Assembly: GCF_900108475.1 (NCBI RefSeq)
Contig: NZ_FNWO01000002.1
Location: 62,001-126,000, forward strand
Direction: 5' to 3'
DNA: 64,000 nucleotides
From: Magnetospirillum fulvum
Lineage (GTDB): Bacteria; Pseudomonadota; Alphaproteobacteria; Rhodospirillales; Magnetospirillaceae
The translations under genes were made by a program, and so were the position numbers. The notes beneath the pieces are model-generated. The model was not told where the DNA came from, did no database searches, and saw nothing but the letters and a program-made list of their open reading frames with translations. This document shows, one piece after another, positions 17,514-26,869 of the stretch (the stretch's first letter is position 1; every line of letters begins with the position of its first letter).

Positions 17514-17529
17514 CTATAACCGAACCATC

Positions 17530-18315
17530 ATGGCCGAGTCACCCCACATTCCCGCGAACCCGCCCCGCGGCTGGCTCGCCGATCTTCATCTTGCCGCCAC
17601 CTTTTTAACCCGTCTGCCCCTGCCCGATCCGGGCGCGGTGCCGTCGGGCGGGCTGGCCGCCGCAATGCGCTGCTTTCCGCTGGTGGGTGCCGGTCTGGGC
17701 CTCGTCGCCGGGCTGATCGCCGCCGCCGCCGTGACCGTGTTGCCGCCGCTGGCCGCCGCGCTGCTGGCGGTGCTGGCGCTGGTGCTGGTCACCGGCGCGC
17801 TGCACGAAGACGGGCTGGCCGACTTCGCCGACGGTCTGGGGGCCCGCGGCGGACCGGAGCGGCGGCTAGAGGTGATGCACGATTCCCGCAACGGCACCTT
17901 CGGGGTGTTGGCGCTGGTGTTCTCGGTCGCGTTGCGCGCCGCCGCCATCGCCGCGATGACCGGGGCCGCCGCCAAGATCGGCGCTCTGGTCGCCGCCGTG
18001 GCTCTGTCGCGCGCCCTGATCCCGGTGGCGATGCGGCGCATTCCCCCCGCCCGCCCCGACGGGCTGGCGGCACTGGCCGGACGTCCCGGCGCCGATTGCG
18101 CCCTGGCCGCGATCGCGCTCGGCGTGCTGTTCGCCGGACTGGGTTTGGGGCTGGCGGCTATTCCGGCGATCGCCTGCGCCGGTCTGGCCGGACTGGGCGT
18201 CGCCGAACTGGCCCGGCGTCGGCTGGGCGGCTATACCGGCGATGTGCTGGGCGCGGTGGCCCAAAGCTCGGAAATCGCCTTTTTGCTCGCCGCCGCCGCC
18301 CTGATCTCGGGATAA
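17530..18315 (+). CDS. cobS: Adenosylcobinamide-GDP ribazoletransferase (cobalamin synthase)
   Basis: The product is 261 residues, polytopic, with about six Ala/Leu-rich membrane helices. CobS motifs are present: LTRLPLPDPG early, then GALHEDGLADFADGLGA, with the metal-binding acidic residues, and HDSRNGTFGVLAL. It joins adenosylcobinamide-GDP to alpha-ribazole(-P), the final step of cobalamin assembly, at the membrane. It is divergent from cobT, so lower-ligand activation and attachment are encoded side by side. It ends 1 bp before the stop of rlmJ on the other strand. Confidence 0.95.
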   Translation: MAESPHIPANPPRGWLADLHLAATFLTRLPLPDPGAVPSGGLAAAMRCFPLVGAGLGLVAGLIAAAAVTVLPPLAAALLAVLALVLVTGALHEDGLADFADGLGARGGPERRLEVMHDSRNGTFGVLALVFSVALRAAAIAAMTGAAAKIGALVAAVALSRALIPVAMRRIPPARPDGLAALAGRPGADCALAAIALGVLFAGLGLGLAAIPAIACAGLAGLGVAELARRRLGGYTGDVLGAVAQSSEIAFLLAAAALISG

Positions 18316-18316
18316 A

Positions 18317-19168
18317 TCAACCGCGCAGGTCGGCCTCGGAGACCAACGTCTCCAGGCGATGAAAGCCGCCGTCCGGGGCCAGCACCGACACCAGCCACGG
18401 CAGCAGCACCGCCAGATCGCGGTCGAGCCCCCATGGCGGATTGACGACAATCAGGCCGCTGCCGTTCAGCCGGAACGGATCGAGCGGCGGGCGCAGCATC
18501 AGCTCGACCGCCAGCGTCTCGACCCCGCCCTCGGCCCGCAGAGCCTCGTACACCCGTTCGACCGGCTCCATCCCCTTGATCGGATACCACACCAGGGTGA
18601 TCGCGTTGGCCCAGCGCCGCCGGATCCGGCGCAACGCCGACAGCAGGCGCTGGTGCTCGTCCTTGACCTCGAACGGCGGGTCGATCAGCACCACCCCGCG
18701 CCGTTCCGGCGGCGGCAGCAGCCCCTTGACCGCGACATAGCCGTCCATGTGATGAATGCCGACGCGGCGGTCGGCGGCAAAGCGGCGGCGCAGCACCGCG
18801 ACGTCCTCGGGATGCAGTTCGACCAGGGCCAACCGGTCGGTCTCGCGCATCATCCCCCGCACCAGTTCGGGCGATCCGGGGTAGCAGGTGCAGCCACCGG
18901 CGGGATTGAGGGCGCGAACTGCGGCGAGATAGGGATCGAGCGCGGCGGGCGGGGCCGAGGCTTCGAGCAAACGAGCGATCCCGCTTCTGAATTCGCCGGT
19001 CCGCTGTGCCTCATCCGCCTCCAGGTTGTAAGCCCCGAGCCCGGCATGGGTGTCTAACGCGAAGAACGGCGTGTCTTTTCGCTTTAATGAGGTCACAACC
19101 ATTGCCAAAACGGCATGTTTGACGACATCGGCAAAATTGCCGGCGTGGTACGCGTGGCGATAATTCAT
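18317..19168 (-). CDS. rlmJ: 23S rRNA m6A2030 methyltransferase RlmJ
   Basis: The product is 283 residues. The N-terminus MNYRHAYHAGNFADVVKHAVL is nearly invariant in RlmJ/ComJ. The methyltransferase catalytic motif IV appears as DPPFE (in VVLIDPPFEVKDEH), and WYPIKGMEPVER follows. RlmJ methylates A2030 of 23S rRNA. The ATG starts exactly at the conserved N-terminus. It is convergent with cobS and diverges from the PAS gene across a 150-bp AT-rich gap. Confidence 0.95.
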   Translation of the reverse strand: MNYRHAYHAGNFADVVKHAVLAMVVTSLKRKDTPFFALDTHAGLGAYNLEADEAQRTGEFRSGIARLLEASAPPAALDPYLAAVRALNPAGGCTCYPGSPELVRGMMRETDRLALVELHPEDVAVLRRRFAADRRVGIHHMDGYVAVKGLLPPPERRGVVLIDPPFEVKDEHQRLLSALRRIRRRWANAITLVWYPIKGMEPVERVYEALRAEGGVETLAVELMLRPPLDPFRLNGSGLIVVNPPWGLDRDLAVLLPWLVSVLAPDGGFHRLETLVSEADLRG

Positions 19169-19318
19169 GGCTTATCCGTGAATTTGGTACAATTTGTCGC
19201 ACGATGTCATAGACCGTAAAGCCATATTTCGTATAGTGTTTAGAGGGCATCGAGCAGCCGGAACGTGTTTGGCGACAATTACCCCCACTTCGTTCTTCTT
19301 TTTTGACGCGAGAGCGAC

Positions 19319-19843
19319 ATGAGCAAGCAGGATATTCACCTGACTGGCGTGGAACGTACGTTTGGGCGGGACGACATTATCGTCAGCAAGACCGACCCGA
19401 AGGGACGGATCATCTATGCCAATGAAGTATTTCTAAGCATCGCTGGCTATACTGAAGATGAGATTCTCGGCGCGCCCCACAGCATCATCCGGCATCCCGA
19501 AATGCCGCGCTGCGTGTTCAAGCTTCTGTGGGACACGATCGAATCCGGCAAGGAAATTTTCGCCTATGTCGTTAACCGCGCCAAGAATGGCGACCATTAC
19601 TGGGTTCTAGCCCACGTGACACCAACCTTCGATAGCTCTGGCAAGATCATCAGCTATCACTCGAACCGCCGGTCGCCCCGACGCGAGGCGGTGGCCAAGG
19701 CCGAAGCGCTGTATCGCGAGTTGCTGGCCATCGAGCAGGCTCATTCCGACCGCAAGGCCGGAATGGACGCCGCCTTCCAGGCCATGGTCTCCAAACTGCA
19801 AGCGGCGGGACTTCCCTATGATGAATTCGTCTTCACTCTCTAA
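19319..19843 (+). CDS. Aer-type PAS domain protein (CetB-like energy-taxis sensor)
   Basis: The product is 174 residues. A single PAS domain (~18-125) carries the FAD-binding Aer features: [37 protein letters not shown] and [20 protein letters not shown]. The last 50 residues are helical and have no membrane segment or signalling domain. The MCP signalling part is encoded by the next gene, whose start overlaps this one by 26 bp. That matches the CetA/CetB bipartite aerotaxis receptor of Campylobacter, in which CetB senses redox and CetA signals. The assignment to that scheme rests on domain layout and coupling. Confidence 0.88.
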   Translation: MSKQDIHLTGVERTFGRDDIIVSKTDPKGRIIYANEVFLSIAGYTEDEILGAPHSIIRHPEMPRCVFKLLWDTIESGKEIFAYVVNRAKNGDHYWVLAHVTPTFDSSGKIISYHSNRRSPRREAVAKAEALYRELLAIEQAHSDRKAGMDAAFQAMVSKLQAAGLPYDEFVFTL

Positions 19844-21131
19844 GGCGCTGGTCGCCGCCGCACTCGCTTCGGTCATCTGCGCCGCTGGGGTTGGTCTCTC
19901 TCTGATGCGCAACCAGCCCATCGACGCCGCCGTCACCGCCATCGCCCTGGCCTGCGGCCTGATCGCGATCCTGCTGATGCTGCGCGCCAACAAGGCGATC
20001 AACCGCGCCACCGAGGTGCTGAACGAAGCCGCCTCGGGCCGTCTCGACACCCGGGTGATCCACATCACCGAACGTGGCCGGATCGGGGCGCTGGAGCGCT
20101 CGATCAATCGCCTGCTCGATCTGACCGAGGTCTTTACCAAGGAAGCCGACGCCGCGATGGTCCTGACCTCCGAGGGCCGCTATTTCCGCCATATCCTGAC
20201 CGAAGGCATGGTCGGTGAGTTCGCCGATCACGCCCGCCTGATCAACCGGGCCTTGAGCGAAATGGAGCGCCGCTCGCGCGAATTCACCCAAGAGGCGACC
20301 GGGGTCGGCAACACCATCAAGCATGTCACCAGCGTCGTCGCCTCGACCGCGACCGAACTGGAAGCCACCGCGCAGCAGATGTCGCTGATCGCGACCCAGA
20401 CCAGCGATCAATCGAGCCGGGTCGCCGCCGCCGCCGAAAACGCCTCGGTCCATGTCGAGCAGGTCGCCGCCGCCGCCGAGCAGGTTTCGTCCGGCATCCG
20501 CGAAGTCGCTGGCCGCATCCAACATTCCGCCCACATGGCCCAAGAGACGATGCATGTCGCCGTCTCGACCGATTCCGCGATCAACGGCCTGAGCGAAGCC
20601 GCCCAGAAAATCGGCGAAGTGGTCGATCTGATCTCTGAAATCGCCAGCCAGACCAATCTGCTGGCGCTGAACGCGACGATCGAGGCCGCCCGCGCCGGTG
20701 AGGCAGGCAAAGGCTTTGCCGTCGTCGCCAACGAGGTCAAGCACCTCGCCAACCAGACGGCGCGGGCGACCGAGGAGATTTCGTCCCAGATCGGCAGCAT
20801 GCGTGACGCGACCCAGACCGCTGTCGCCGCCGTCCGCACCATCGCGGGCAAGATCCGCGAGATCAACGACGATGCCACCGGAATCGCCGCCTCGACCGAA
20901 CAGCAAAGCAGCGCCGTCGCCGAGATGAGTCGCTCAATCCGCACCGTTGCCAGCGACGTCCAAACCGTCGCCGATACGATCGGTCAGGTTGCCGACACCG
21001 CCGGTACCGCCACCGATGCCGCCGGGCAGGTCTTGATTGCCGCGGGCGATCTGGCATCGCGTACCGTTTCGATGAACGACGATATCGACGCCTTCGTCAC
21101 CCGAGTCTGTTCCGGTCTACGCCAGTCATAG
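19818..21131 (+). CDS. Methyl-accepting chemotaxis protein (CetA-like)
   Basis: The product is 437 residues. Two membrane helices lie close together at the N-terminus (~9-29 and ~36-56) with almost no periplasmic loop. They are followed by a HAMP-like region and a long cytoplasmic coiled coil. The signalling hairpin tip is canonical ([20 protein letters not shown], then [15 protein letters not shown]). With no periplasmic sensor it needs a partner, and the overlapping PAS gene upstream is the obvious one. It is expected to signal through CheA/CheW to the flagella. The start uses either of two adjacent ATGs (19818/19821). No CheA or CheW gene is in the window. Confidence 0.93.
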   Translation: MMNSSSLSKALVAAALASVICAAGVGLSLMRNQPIDAAVTAIALACGLIAILLMLRANKAINRATEVLNEAASGRLDTRVIHITERGRIGALERSINRLLDLTEVFTKEADAAMVLTSEGRYFRHILTEGMVGEFADHARLINRALSEMERRSREFTQEATGVGNTIKHVTSVVASTATELEATAQQMSLIATQTSDQSSRVAAAAENASVHVEQVAAAAEQVSSGIREVAGRIQHSAHMAQETMHVAVSTDSAINGLSEAAQKIGEVVDLISEIASQTNLLALNATIEAARAGEAGKGFAVVANEVKHLANQTARATEEISSQIGSMRDATQTAVAAVRTIAGKIREINDDATGIAASTEQQSSAVAEMSRSIRTVASDVQTVADTIGQVADTAGTATDAAGQVLIAAGDLASRTVSMNDDIDAFVTRVCSGLRQS

Positions 21132-21236
21132 CCCGATCGCTTTGGTTACCCGCGCGTGAGGTTGACAGCGCCCCTGTCGAACAGGCACCTTTTGTCTGAC
21201 CGCATTCGCGCCCTGGTTGGGGCCTGGGGCCGAAGC

Positions 21237-21467
21237 ATGACCGGACCGGAATTCACCGAGACCCTTGCCCGACTGGGCCTGTCCCAGGCCGCTCTCGCCC
21301 GTCTGCTCGACGATCTGGGCGAACGCCAGCCCGCGCCGACCACCGTCTGGCGCTGGGCCGATGGTCGCTCCCGCGTTCCGATCGGGATCGGCGCGCTGCT
21401 CCGCCTGCTGGAATCCCTTCCCGCCGATCTGCGCAGCGACCTCACCCGCAAGGCGGCGCGGCTGTAG
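21237..21467 (+). CDS. Small helix-turn-helix DNA-binding protein
   Basis: The product is 76 residues. FTETLARLGLSQAALARLLD followed by TTVWRWADGRSRVPIGIGAL is an XRE/Cro-like helix-turn-helix with a recognition helix containing Thr-Val-Trp-Arg-Trp. It is too small to carry a ligand domain. The ATG at 21237 is chosen over an upstream GTG because the fold begins there. It lies 105 bp after the MCP gene on the same strand. Its targets are unknown. Confidence 0.7.
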   Translation: MTGPEFTETLARLGLSQAALARLLDDLGERQPAPTTVWRWADGRSRVPIGIGALLRLLESLPADLRSDLTRKAARL

Positions 21468-21502
21468 CGCCGTCCAGGCCGCGTCCGGACCCAGCGCCCG
21501 CC

Positions 21503-23812
21503 TCAGCGCCCGAAGATTCCCTTCAGCAAATCGTCGATCGTGTCGCCCAGACCGCCGCCGGACTCCTCGGTCGCCGACCCGCCGGACTCGCCCGACGTTT
21601 CGCCCGGCGCGGGCTGTTCCATCGCGGGCAGCGTCAACGGACGGGGCGGCAGCCCCTGGTTGGCGGCGACCATCACCTGCTTCCATAATTGAGCGGGCAG
21701 ACCACCGCCGGTGACCTTTTTCATTTCGTTTCTGTAATCGTCATTGCCGAGCCAGACCCCGGTGACGTAATCGGCGGTAAAGCCCATGAACCAGGCGTCG
21801 CGGTAATCCTGGGTGGTGCCGGTCTTGCCCGCGGCGGGGCGGTCAAGCCGGGCCGCCTTGCCCGAACCGTTCTGGATCACGGCGGTCATCATGTCCTGCA
21901 TCCGGGCCAGGGCCGTGGGCGAGATCACCTGACCGAAGCCGCCGCCTTGGCGCTTGAACAGAACATGGCCGGACGGATCGGTGATCTGGGCGACGCCATA
22001 AGCGGTCACCCCCTGGCCACCATTGGCGAAGGCGGCATAGGCGTTGGTCATCTCGAGCAAGGTCACCTCGCTGGTGCCGAGCGCCAGGGTCGCGTCCCGA
22101 CGCAGATCGGACGAGATGCCAAGCCGCCGCGCGGTCGCGATCACCCGGTTGGGGCCAACCGCTTCGACCAGCCGCACCGCGACAGTGTTGACCGATTCGG
22201 CCAGCGCCTGACGCAAGGTGATGGTGCCGAGATAGCGGCCGGTATAATTTCCCGGACTCCAATTGCCCAGTTTGATCGGGGCGTCCTCGATGGTGTCGTC
22301 GGGGCTATAGCCCCGCTCCATCGCGGTGAGATAGACGAACGGCTTGAACGACGAGCCCGGCTGGCGCAAGCCCTGGGCGGCTCGGTTGAACTGGCTGTCG
22401 TCATACTCGCGACCACCGACCATCGCCCGGACCGCGCCGTCCGGGGTCATCACCACCACCGCGCCCTGGCTGACATTGGCCTTGGCGCCCGGCCCGCTCA
22501 GCAGCGTCTTCAGATCGGCCTCGACCTTGCGTTGCAGCCCGAGATCGAGCGTGGTCTGGATCACGATGTCGCGGCCCGCCACTTCACCGAACTGATCGAG
22601 ATGGCTCATCATCCAGTCGGCGAAATAGCGTCCGGCGGCGGGCGCGCGGTGAACCAGTTCGGCCGCCCCGGTGACTTGGGCGGCATCGGCGGTTCTCTGG
22701 TCGATATAGCCCGCCTCGACCATGTTTTGCACCACGTCGGCGGTGCGCCGCCGCGACGCTTCGGGATCGTTGATCGGGCTATAGCGCGACGGTGCCTTCA
22801 ACAGACCGGCGATCACCGCCGCCTGATACAGCCCGATCTTGCGGGCGGAGACGTCGAAATAGCGCCGCGACGCCGCATCGACCCCGAACGTCCCCGAGCC
22901 GAGATAGACCCGGTTGAGATAGAGCGCGAGGATCTGCTCCTTGCTGAACCGCCGTTCCAGCCACAGCGCCATCAGCACTTCCTGCATCTTGCGCTTCATC
23001 GTGCGGTCGGGCGTCAGGAACAGGTTCTTAGCCAATTGCTGGGTGATGGTCGAACCGCCCTGAACCACATGCCCAGCGCGAAGATTGGTATAGATGGCTC
23101 GGGCCAGACCGAACAGATCGATTCCGAAATGGCTAAAGAAGCGGCGATCCTCGGTCGCCAGCACCGCCTGGACCAGATAGGGCGAAATCTCGGGCAAGGT
23201 CAGCGCTTCGCCATACAGATCGCCAAAGGCGGCAAACACCTCGCCCTCGACCGACTGGAACACCACGCTCGGCCGCCTTGTCGTCGCCGTCATCTTGTCG
23301 ATGTCGGGCAGATCGACGGCGTAATAGGCGACAACGCCACCGATGCCGATCCCGACCCAGATCGCCAGGGTCAGCCCCCAGATCAGCAGACGCCGCCCCC
23401 AGCGGCCGCCCCCGCCAGAGCGGCGACGCGGTTCTTTGGGCGGTCGGCCCGCGCCGGGCGGCATCGGTTCGGGGCGCAGCCGTCCCTCCTGCGGTTTCGC
23501 CGCGCTCCGTGACAGGCGCGGTTCGGACCCGGCCGAGGGCTCGGGCTGCCGCGACGCCGACAGCGGCGGAGGCACGGTTCCCCGTGGCCGCTCGGGCGGC
23601 GGTGGAGCCGACGGGCGGGGCTGGTGCTGCGCCTCACGGTAAAAGCGCGGCTCGCGGCTGGGATCGCGCGCCAGGGCGGGAAAGGCTTTGGGCGGTGGCG
23701 CGCTGTCGCTCGACAGCAGACGGTCGGACGGATCGACCGACAGCGGCGCGGACGACGGTTCGGCGCGGGGGCCGGTCTCTGACACAACGCGGGGAGAGGA
23801 GGGAGCGGCCAT
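21503..23812 (-). CDS. Penicillin-binding protein 1A (bifunctional transglycosylase/transpeptidase)
   Basis: The product is 769 residues. It has a long Pro/Ser/Arg-rich cytoplasmic region (~1-140) and one membrane helix (~142-165). The GT51 glycosyltransferase domain has EDRRFFSHFGID, GGSTITQQLAKN and ILALYLNRVYLGSGTFG. The transpeptidase domain has all three active-site motifs: SSFK (~Ser486), SVN (~540) and KTGTT (~660). A Gly/Ser/Glu-rich tail ends the chain. It polymerises and crosslinks peptidoglycan in the periplasm. The cytoplasmic extension is much longer than the ~20 residues seen in E. coli PBP1A. It is a single gene on its strand. Confidence 0.95.
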   Translation of the reverse strand: MAAPSSPRVVSETGPRAEPSSAPLSVDPSDRLLSSDSAPPPKAFPALARDPSREPRFYREAQHQPRPSAPPPPERPRGTVPPPLSASRQPEPSAGSEPRLSRSAAKPQEGRLRPEPMPPGAGRPPKEPRRRSGGGGRWGRRLLIWGLTLAIWVGIGIGGVVAYYAVDLPDIDKMTATTRRPSVVFQSVEGEVFAAFGDLYGEALTLPEISPYLVQAVLATEDRRFFSHFGIDLFGLARAIYTNLRAGHVVQGGSTITQQLAKNLFLTPDRTMKRKMQEVLMALWLERRFSKEQILALYLNRVYLGSGTFGVDAASRRYFDVSARKIGLYQAAVIAGLLKAPSRYSPINDPEASRRRTADVVQNMVEAGYIDQRTADAAQVTGAAELVHRAPAAGRYFADWMMSHLDQFGEVAGRDIVIQTTLDLGLQRKVEADLKTLLSGPGAKANVSQGAVVVMTPDGAVRAMVGGREYDDSQFNRAAQGLRQPGSSFKPFVYLTAMERGYSPDDTIEDAPIKLGNWSPGNYTGRYLGTITLRQALAESVNTVAVRLVEAVGPNRVIATARRLGISSDLRRDATLALGTSEVTLLEMTNAYAAFANGGQGVTAYGVAQITDPSGHVLFKRQGGGFGQVISPTALARMQDMMTAVIQNGSGKAARLDRPAAGKTGTTQDYRDAWFMGFTADYVTGVWLGNDDYRNEMKKVTGGGLPAQLWKQVMVAANQGLPPRPLTLPAMEQPAPGETSGESGGSATEESGGGLGDTIDDLLKGIFGR

Positions 23813-23911
23813 GGCGGTTTACAACATGTCCCGGACACAGGGGAAAAGGGAACCGGCGGTCTTCCCGGTCGGCCGTCGCGGACAGCGCGCGACGCCCGCC
23901 GGGCACGCGCG

Positions 23912-24712
23912 TCAGGCAGCCCGACCGGCCAGCATGGTGGCGACGCCGTTGGCGACGAGGTCGTGGCAATGCACCGTCAAATCCTTACGCGACGGAAACG
24001 ATGCCAGCGACGTGGCCGGATGAAAGGTCACCTCGACCGTGACCCGACCCAATCCCAGCGCCCCCAGCAGATGACCGGCCAGTGTCATGTCGCCGTACCA
24101 GGCAAGAAACGGCCGCATCGCCCGGGTCAGCGGCAACCCGTCCAGCCGGGTATAGGCCAGCGACACCGGCTGGACCGGCAGCGGGCGGACGATGCCGTCC
24201 GCCCCGGTCAGGCCGGTTTCAGCGACCGACAGCAGCGCGCTTTTGAACGCCAGCACCCGATTGCCGTCGCTGCTGGTCCCCTCGGCGAACAAGATCAACG
24301 AATCGCCGTTTTCCAGCCGATGGCGGACGCTATCGCGCTCGCGCGCCGTCGCCGTGGGGCGACGATCGACGAACACGGTGCGGGCCAGCCGGGCCAGCAG
24401 GCCAAAGCCCGGCCAGCCCGCCACTTCGGCCTTGGCGATGAAGCAGGCGGGGATCAGGCTGCCCAGCACGATGATGTCGAGATAGCTGGCGTGATTGGCC
24501 ACGTAAAGGGCCGGTCCCGCCCCGGCTTCGGGGGCACCCCGCGCCACCACCGTAAAGCCGATCAGCCGGATCACGCCCCGCCAATAGAACAGCACAATCT
24601 GCCCGGCGCGGCGACAGGACACCATCCGCGTCAACAGATAGGGGGGAACCAACAGCAACGTCCACGCAGTGAAGGCGGCGAACCGGACCAGGCCGAGGAA
24701 TGGCGAGACCAT
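23912..24712 (-). CDS. olsA: Lyso-ornithine lipid O-acyltransferase (PlsC family)
   Basis: The product is 266 residues. It is a PlsC-type acyltransferase with the HX4D motif in YVANHASYLDII and the second motif FAEGTSSDGNR. The N-terminus is hydrophobic (residues ~5-25). It directly follows olsB, which makes lyso-ornithine lipid, so it most likely adds the second acyl chain, although 1-acylglycerol-3-phosphate acyltransferase activity is also possible. The ATG at 24712 lies 7 bp after the olsB stop; a GTG at 24742 would overlap olsB. Ornithine lipids are phosphorus-free membrane lipids, usually induced by phosphate limitation. Confidence 0.85.
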   Translation of the reverse strand: MVSPFLGLVRFAAFTAWTLLLVPPYLLTRMVSCRRAGQIVLFYWRGVIRLIGFTVVARGAPEAGAGPALYVANHASYLDIIVLGSLIPACFIAKAEVAGWPGFGLLARLARTVFVDRRPTATARERDSVRHRLENGDSLILFAEGTSSDGNRVLAFKSALLSVAETGLTGADGIVRPLPVQPVSLAYTRLDGLPLTRAMRPFLAWYGDMTLAGHLLGALGLGRVTVEVTFHPATSLASFPSRKDLTVHCHDLVANGVATMLAGRAA

Positions 24713-24719
24713 AACGGTC

Positions 24720-25529
24720 TCAGACTTCAGAGGTGGCGTCACGCACGTTGCGTCCGTAGTGGCTGCGATACTTGTCGGTGATCAGGTCGGTTTTGACCAG
24801 GACGCAAATGTCGGTGGTGTTGAATTGATGGTCGATCACGGCACCGTCGCCGACAAAACCACCCAGACGCAGATAGCCCTTGATCAGCGGCGGCAGCTCG
24901 GCCAGAGCGCGGCGGGGATTGAGGCTGTCCTTCGCCGCCAGTTCCATATCGACATAGAGATGGGGCAAGGCGCGCGGACGCAGATGCTCGGGCGCCAAAT
25001 GGTAATGGTACAAATAGCCGAGATGCCCGGCCAAGCTGCCGGGATCGGTTCCGGGCAGGCTGGCACACCCGAACATCAGCTCGATATCGTGTTCGAAGAC
25101 ATAGGCGGCGATGCCGTCCCATAACTTCTTCATCGTCGCGCCGTTGCGATATCCGGCATCGACGCAGGACCGCCCCAGTTCCATGAACCGGCAGCCATGA
25201 GCCAGAATCGGGGAAATGTCGTACTCGCCAGCGGTATAGAAGCGGCCGAACGCTTCGCCCGCCGCGCGTGGCATCAGGCGATAGGTTCCGACCACGCCGG
25301 CCGCCCCGCTGCCGCGAGCGCGATCAATCACCAGGAGATGGTCGCAGACCGCGTCGAAATCGTCGATGTCGCGACGACGGTCGCGGGTCGCATCGGTGGG
25401 ATGGGCCCCCATCTCCTCATAGAAGACGCGATAGCGCAGGGCCTGGGCGGCGGCAATTTCTTCCGGGCCATCGGCGAGCCTGACGTCGAGGCGGTCGGTA
25501 GGTTCATCTGCCGAAAGAGCGGATGGCAT
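24720..25529 (-). CDS. olsB: L-ornithine N-alpha-acyltransferase OlsB
   Basis: The product is 269 residues of GNAT-like fold. OlsB hallmarks are the N-terminal AAQALRYRVFYEEMGA, the DHLLVID region, ELGRSCVDAGYRNGATMKKLW, and the HLGYLYHYHLAPEHLRPR block. It transfers a 3-hydroxyacyl chain from acyl-ACP to the alpha-amino group of ornithine, giving lyso-ornithine lipid for OlsA. It starts 43 bp after the Fur-family gene on the same strand. I see no convincing Pho box in the short gap. Confidence 0.88.
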   Translation of the reverse strand: MPSALSADEPTDRLDVRLADGPEEIAAAQALRYRVFYEEMGAHPTDATRDRRRDIDDFDAVCDHLLVIDRARGSGAAGVVGTYRLMPRAAGEAFGRFYTAGEYDISPILAHGCRFMELGRSCVDAGYRNGATMKKLWDGIAAYVFEHDIELMFGCASLPGTDPGSLAGHLGYLYHYHLAPEHLRPRALPHLYVDMELAAKDSLNPRRALAELPPLIKGYLRLGGFVGDGAVIDHQFNTTDICVLVKTDLITDKYRSHYGRNVRDATSEV

Positions 25530-25572
25530 GATTCCTCTGAGTCCGTCGGGACGCGCGGGTCGGCCGCGCTGT

Positions 25573-26004
25573 CTATTTCTCTGCCCGTTCGTCGTCGGAA
25601 GTCAACGGAACTCCGTACAGTTCCAACCGGTGGCCTACCAGCCGAAAGCCATAGCGGCGGGCAATCTCGCGCTGCAACGCCTCGATTTCGCTGCTGGAAA
25701 ATTCAATGACCGCGCCCGATTGCATGTCGATCAGGTGGTCGTGATGGTCGCCTGCGGCCTCTTCATAGCGGGCACGGCCGTCGCCGAAATCATGGCGCTC
25801 CAGGATCGCCGCTTCTTCGAACAGGCGAACGGTGCGATAGACCGTCGCGATGCTGATATTCGGATCAATGTGGGTGGAGCGGCGATAGACTTCCTCGACA
25901 TCGGGATGGTCGATCGAATCCGACAGCACACGGGCGATCACCCGCCGCTGCTCGGTCATCTTCATCCCTTTGTCGATACAGCGCTGCTCGATGCGCGAAA
26001 CCAT
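25573..26004 (-). CDS. fur: Fur family metalloregulator (Fur/Mur type)
   Basis: The product is 143 residues. The winged helix has MTEQRRVIARVLSDS and HIDPNISIATVYRTVRLFEE. The metal-site region is EAAGDHHDHLIDMQSG. It lacks the CxxC structural zinc motifs of E. coli Fur, as is common for alphaproteobacterial Fur/Mur, which responds to manganese or iron. A second Fur-family gene of the Irr type lies at 42 kb, and the two probably divide iron control as in other alphaproteobacteria. It sits between mucR and olsB on the same strand. Confidence 0.9.
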   Translation of the reverse strand: MVSRIEQRCIDKGMKMTEQRRVIARVLSDSIDHPDVEEVYRRSTHIDPNISIATVYRTVRLFEEAAILERHDFGDGRARYEEAAGDHHDHLIDMQSGAVIEFSSSEIEALQREIARRYGFRLVGHRLELYGVPLTSDDERAEK

Positions 26005-26100
26005 GGCCCATCCGTTGAACGGCGACGGGAGCGCCTGTTACCCCACAAGCGGGCGCCGCCGCACCTTGATCGGTCGGCGCCCGAGTTCCGCGACCTATCC

Positions 26101-26520
26101 TCAGACCGCCCGCTTGCGCGTCCGCGGCTTGGTCCCCAGGCCGATTTTCTTGGCCAGGCTGGACCGGTGCTGAGCATAATTCGGGGCCACCATCGGGTAA
26201 TCGGGCGGCAAGCCCCAACGCTCGCGATACTCTTCCGGGGTCATGTTGTAAGCGGTCTTGAGGTGCCGTTTCAACATTTTCAGTTTCTTGCCGTCTTCGA
26301 GGCAGATGATGTAGTCAGGAGTCACCGACTTGCGCACCGCGACGGCGGGCTGGGGCCGTTCGGGAATCGCCGGAGTGGTCCCGACCGACGACAGGGTACG
26401 GTAGACCTCCTGGATCAGGTGGGGCAGTTCTCCGATCGCCACACTATTGTTGCCGACATGCGCCGACACGATCTCGGTGGTGAGCGCAAGAAGTTCATTG
26501 TTACTCGAACGCTCCGACAT
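26101..26520 (-). CDS. mucR: MucR/Ros family transcriptional regulator
   Basis: The product is 139 residues. It has the MucR layout: a helical N-terminus for oligomerisation (ELLALTTEIVSAHVGNNSVA), VRKSVTPDYIICLEDGKKLK, then MLKRHLKTAYNMTPEEYRER and the basic GLGTKPRTRKRA tail. The prokaryotic zinc-finger site is degenerate: Cys-x-x-Asp replaces Cys-x-x-Cys, and the second His is Tyr/Asn. That is a known form in some Rhizobiales MucR proteins. These proteins act as H-NS-like global repressors at AT-rich promoters. A GGGAGGGG ribosome site precedes the ATG. Confidence 0.92.
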   Translation of the reverse strand: MSERSSNNELLALTTEIVSAHVGNNSVAIGELPHLIQEVYRTLSSVGTTPAIPERPQPAVAVRKSVTPDYIICLEDGKKLKMLKRHLKTAYNMTPEEYRERWGLPPDYPMVAPNYAQHRSSLAKKIGLGTKPRTRKRAV

Positions 26521-26592
26521 TTAGAGCACCCCTCCCATTTCCTAACGATCGGCCCTATATAATTCCTTCATTCGGGGGAAGCAATAACCAAT

Positions 26593-26868
26593 ATGACAAA
26601 GCAAGACGACTGGAATCACATGACTGAAAATCCGAACTACTGCCTTGACATCACAGCGGAGGTCTGTCCGATGACCTTCGTCAAAGCCAAGTTGCTGATC
26701 GAACGGATGGCCCCGGGAGAAACAGCCGAAATATGGCTAAAGGGTTGGGAACCTATTGAAAATGTGCCGAGATCCATCCGCGACCTGGGACACGAAATTC
26801 TGGCGATGACGCGTCACTCGGACAACGATCCGCTCGGGCCGCATCGCCTTCTGATATGCAAGAAATAG
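26593..26868 (+). CDS. TusA-like sulfurtransferase family protein
   Basis: The product is 91 residues. The SirA/TusA fold is recognised by LDITAEVCPMTFVKAKLLIE, where the conserved Cys-Pro carries persulfide sulfur in true TusA. Here the CPxP motif is CPMT. Family members move sulfur for tRNA thiolation, molybdenum cofactor or sulfur oxidation. Without a neighbouring partner the pathway is open. An in-frame ATG at 26620 is an alternative start. It ends 1 bp before the rimI stop on the opposite strand. Confidence 0.82.
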   Translation: MTKQDDWNHMTENPNYCLDITAEVCPMTFVKAKLLIERMAPGETAEIWLKGWEPIENVPRSIRDLGHEILAMTRHSDNDPLGPHRLLICKK

Positions 26869-26869
26869 T

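Noticed and set aside
17474-17529. Cobalamin riboswitch between cobT and cobS
   Set aside because: The 56-bp gap is far too short, and no B12-box sequence is present.
16139-17608. 489-codon open frame on the plus strand opposite cobT
   Set aside because: CobT is complete on the other strand, and this frame runs on into cobS out of frame.
21689-23512. 607-codon open frame on the plus strand opposite PBP1A
   Set aside because: PBP1A has all active-site motifs; the antisense frame is a third-position GC artefact.
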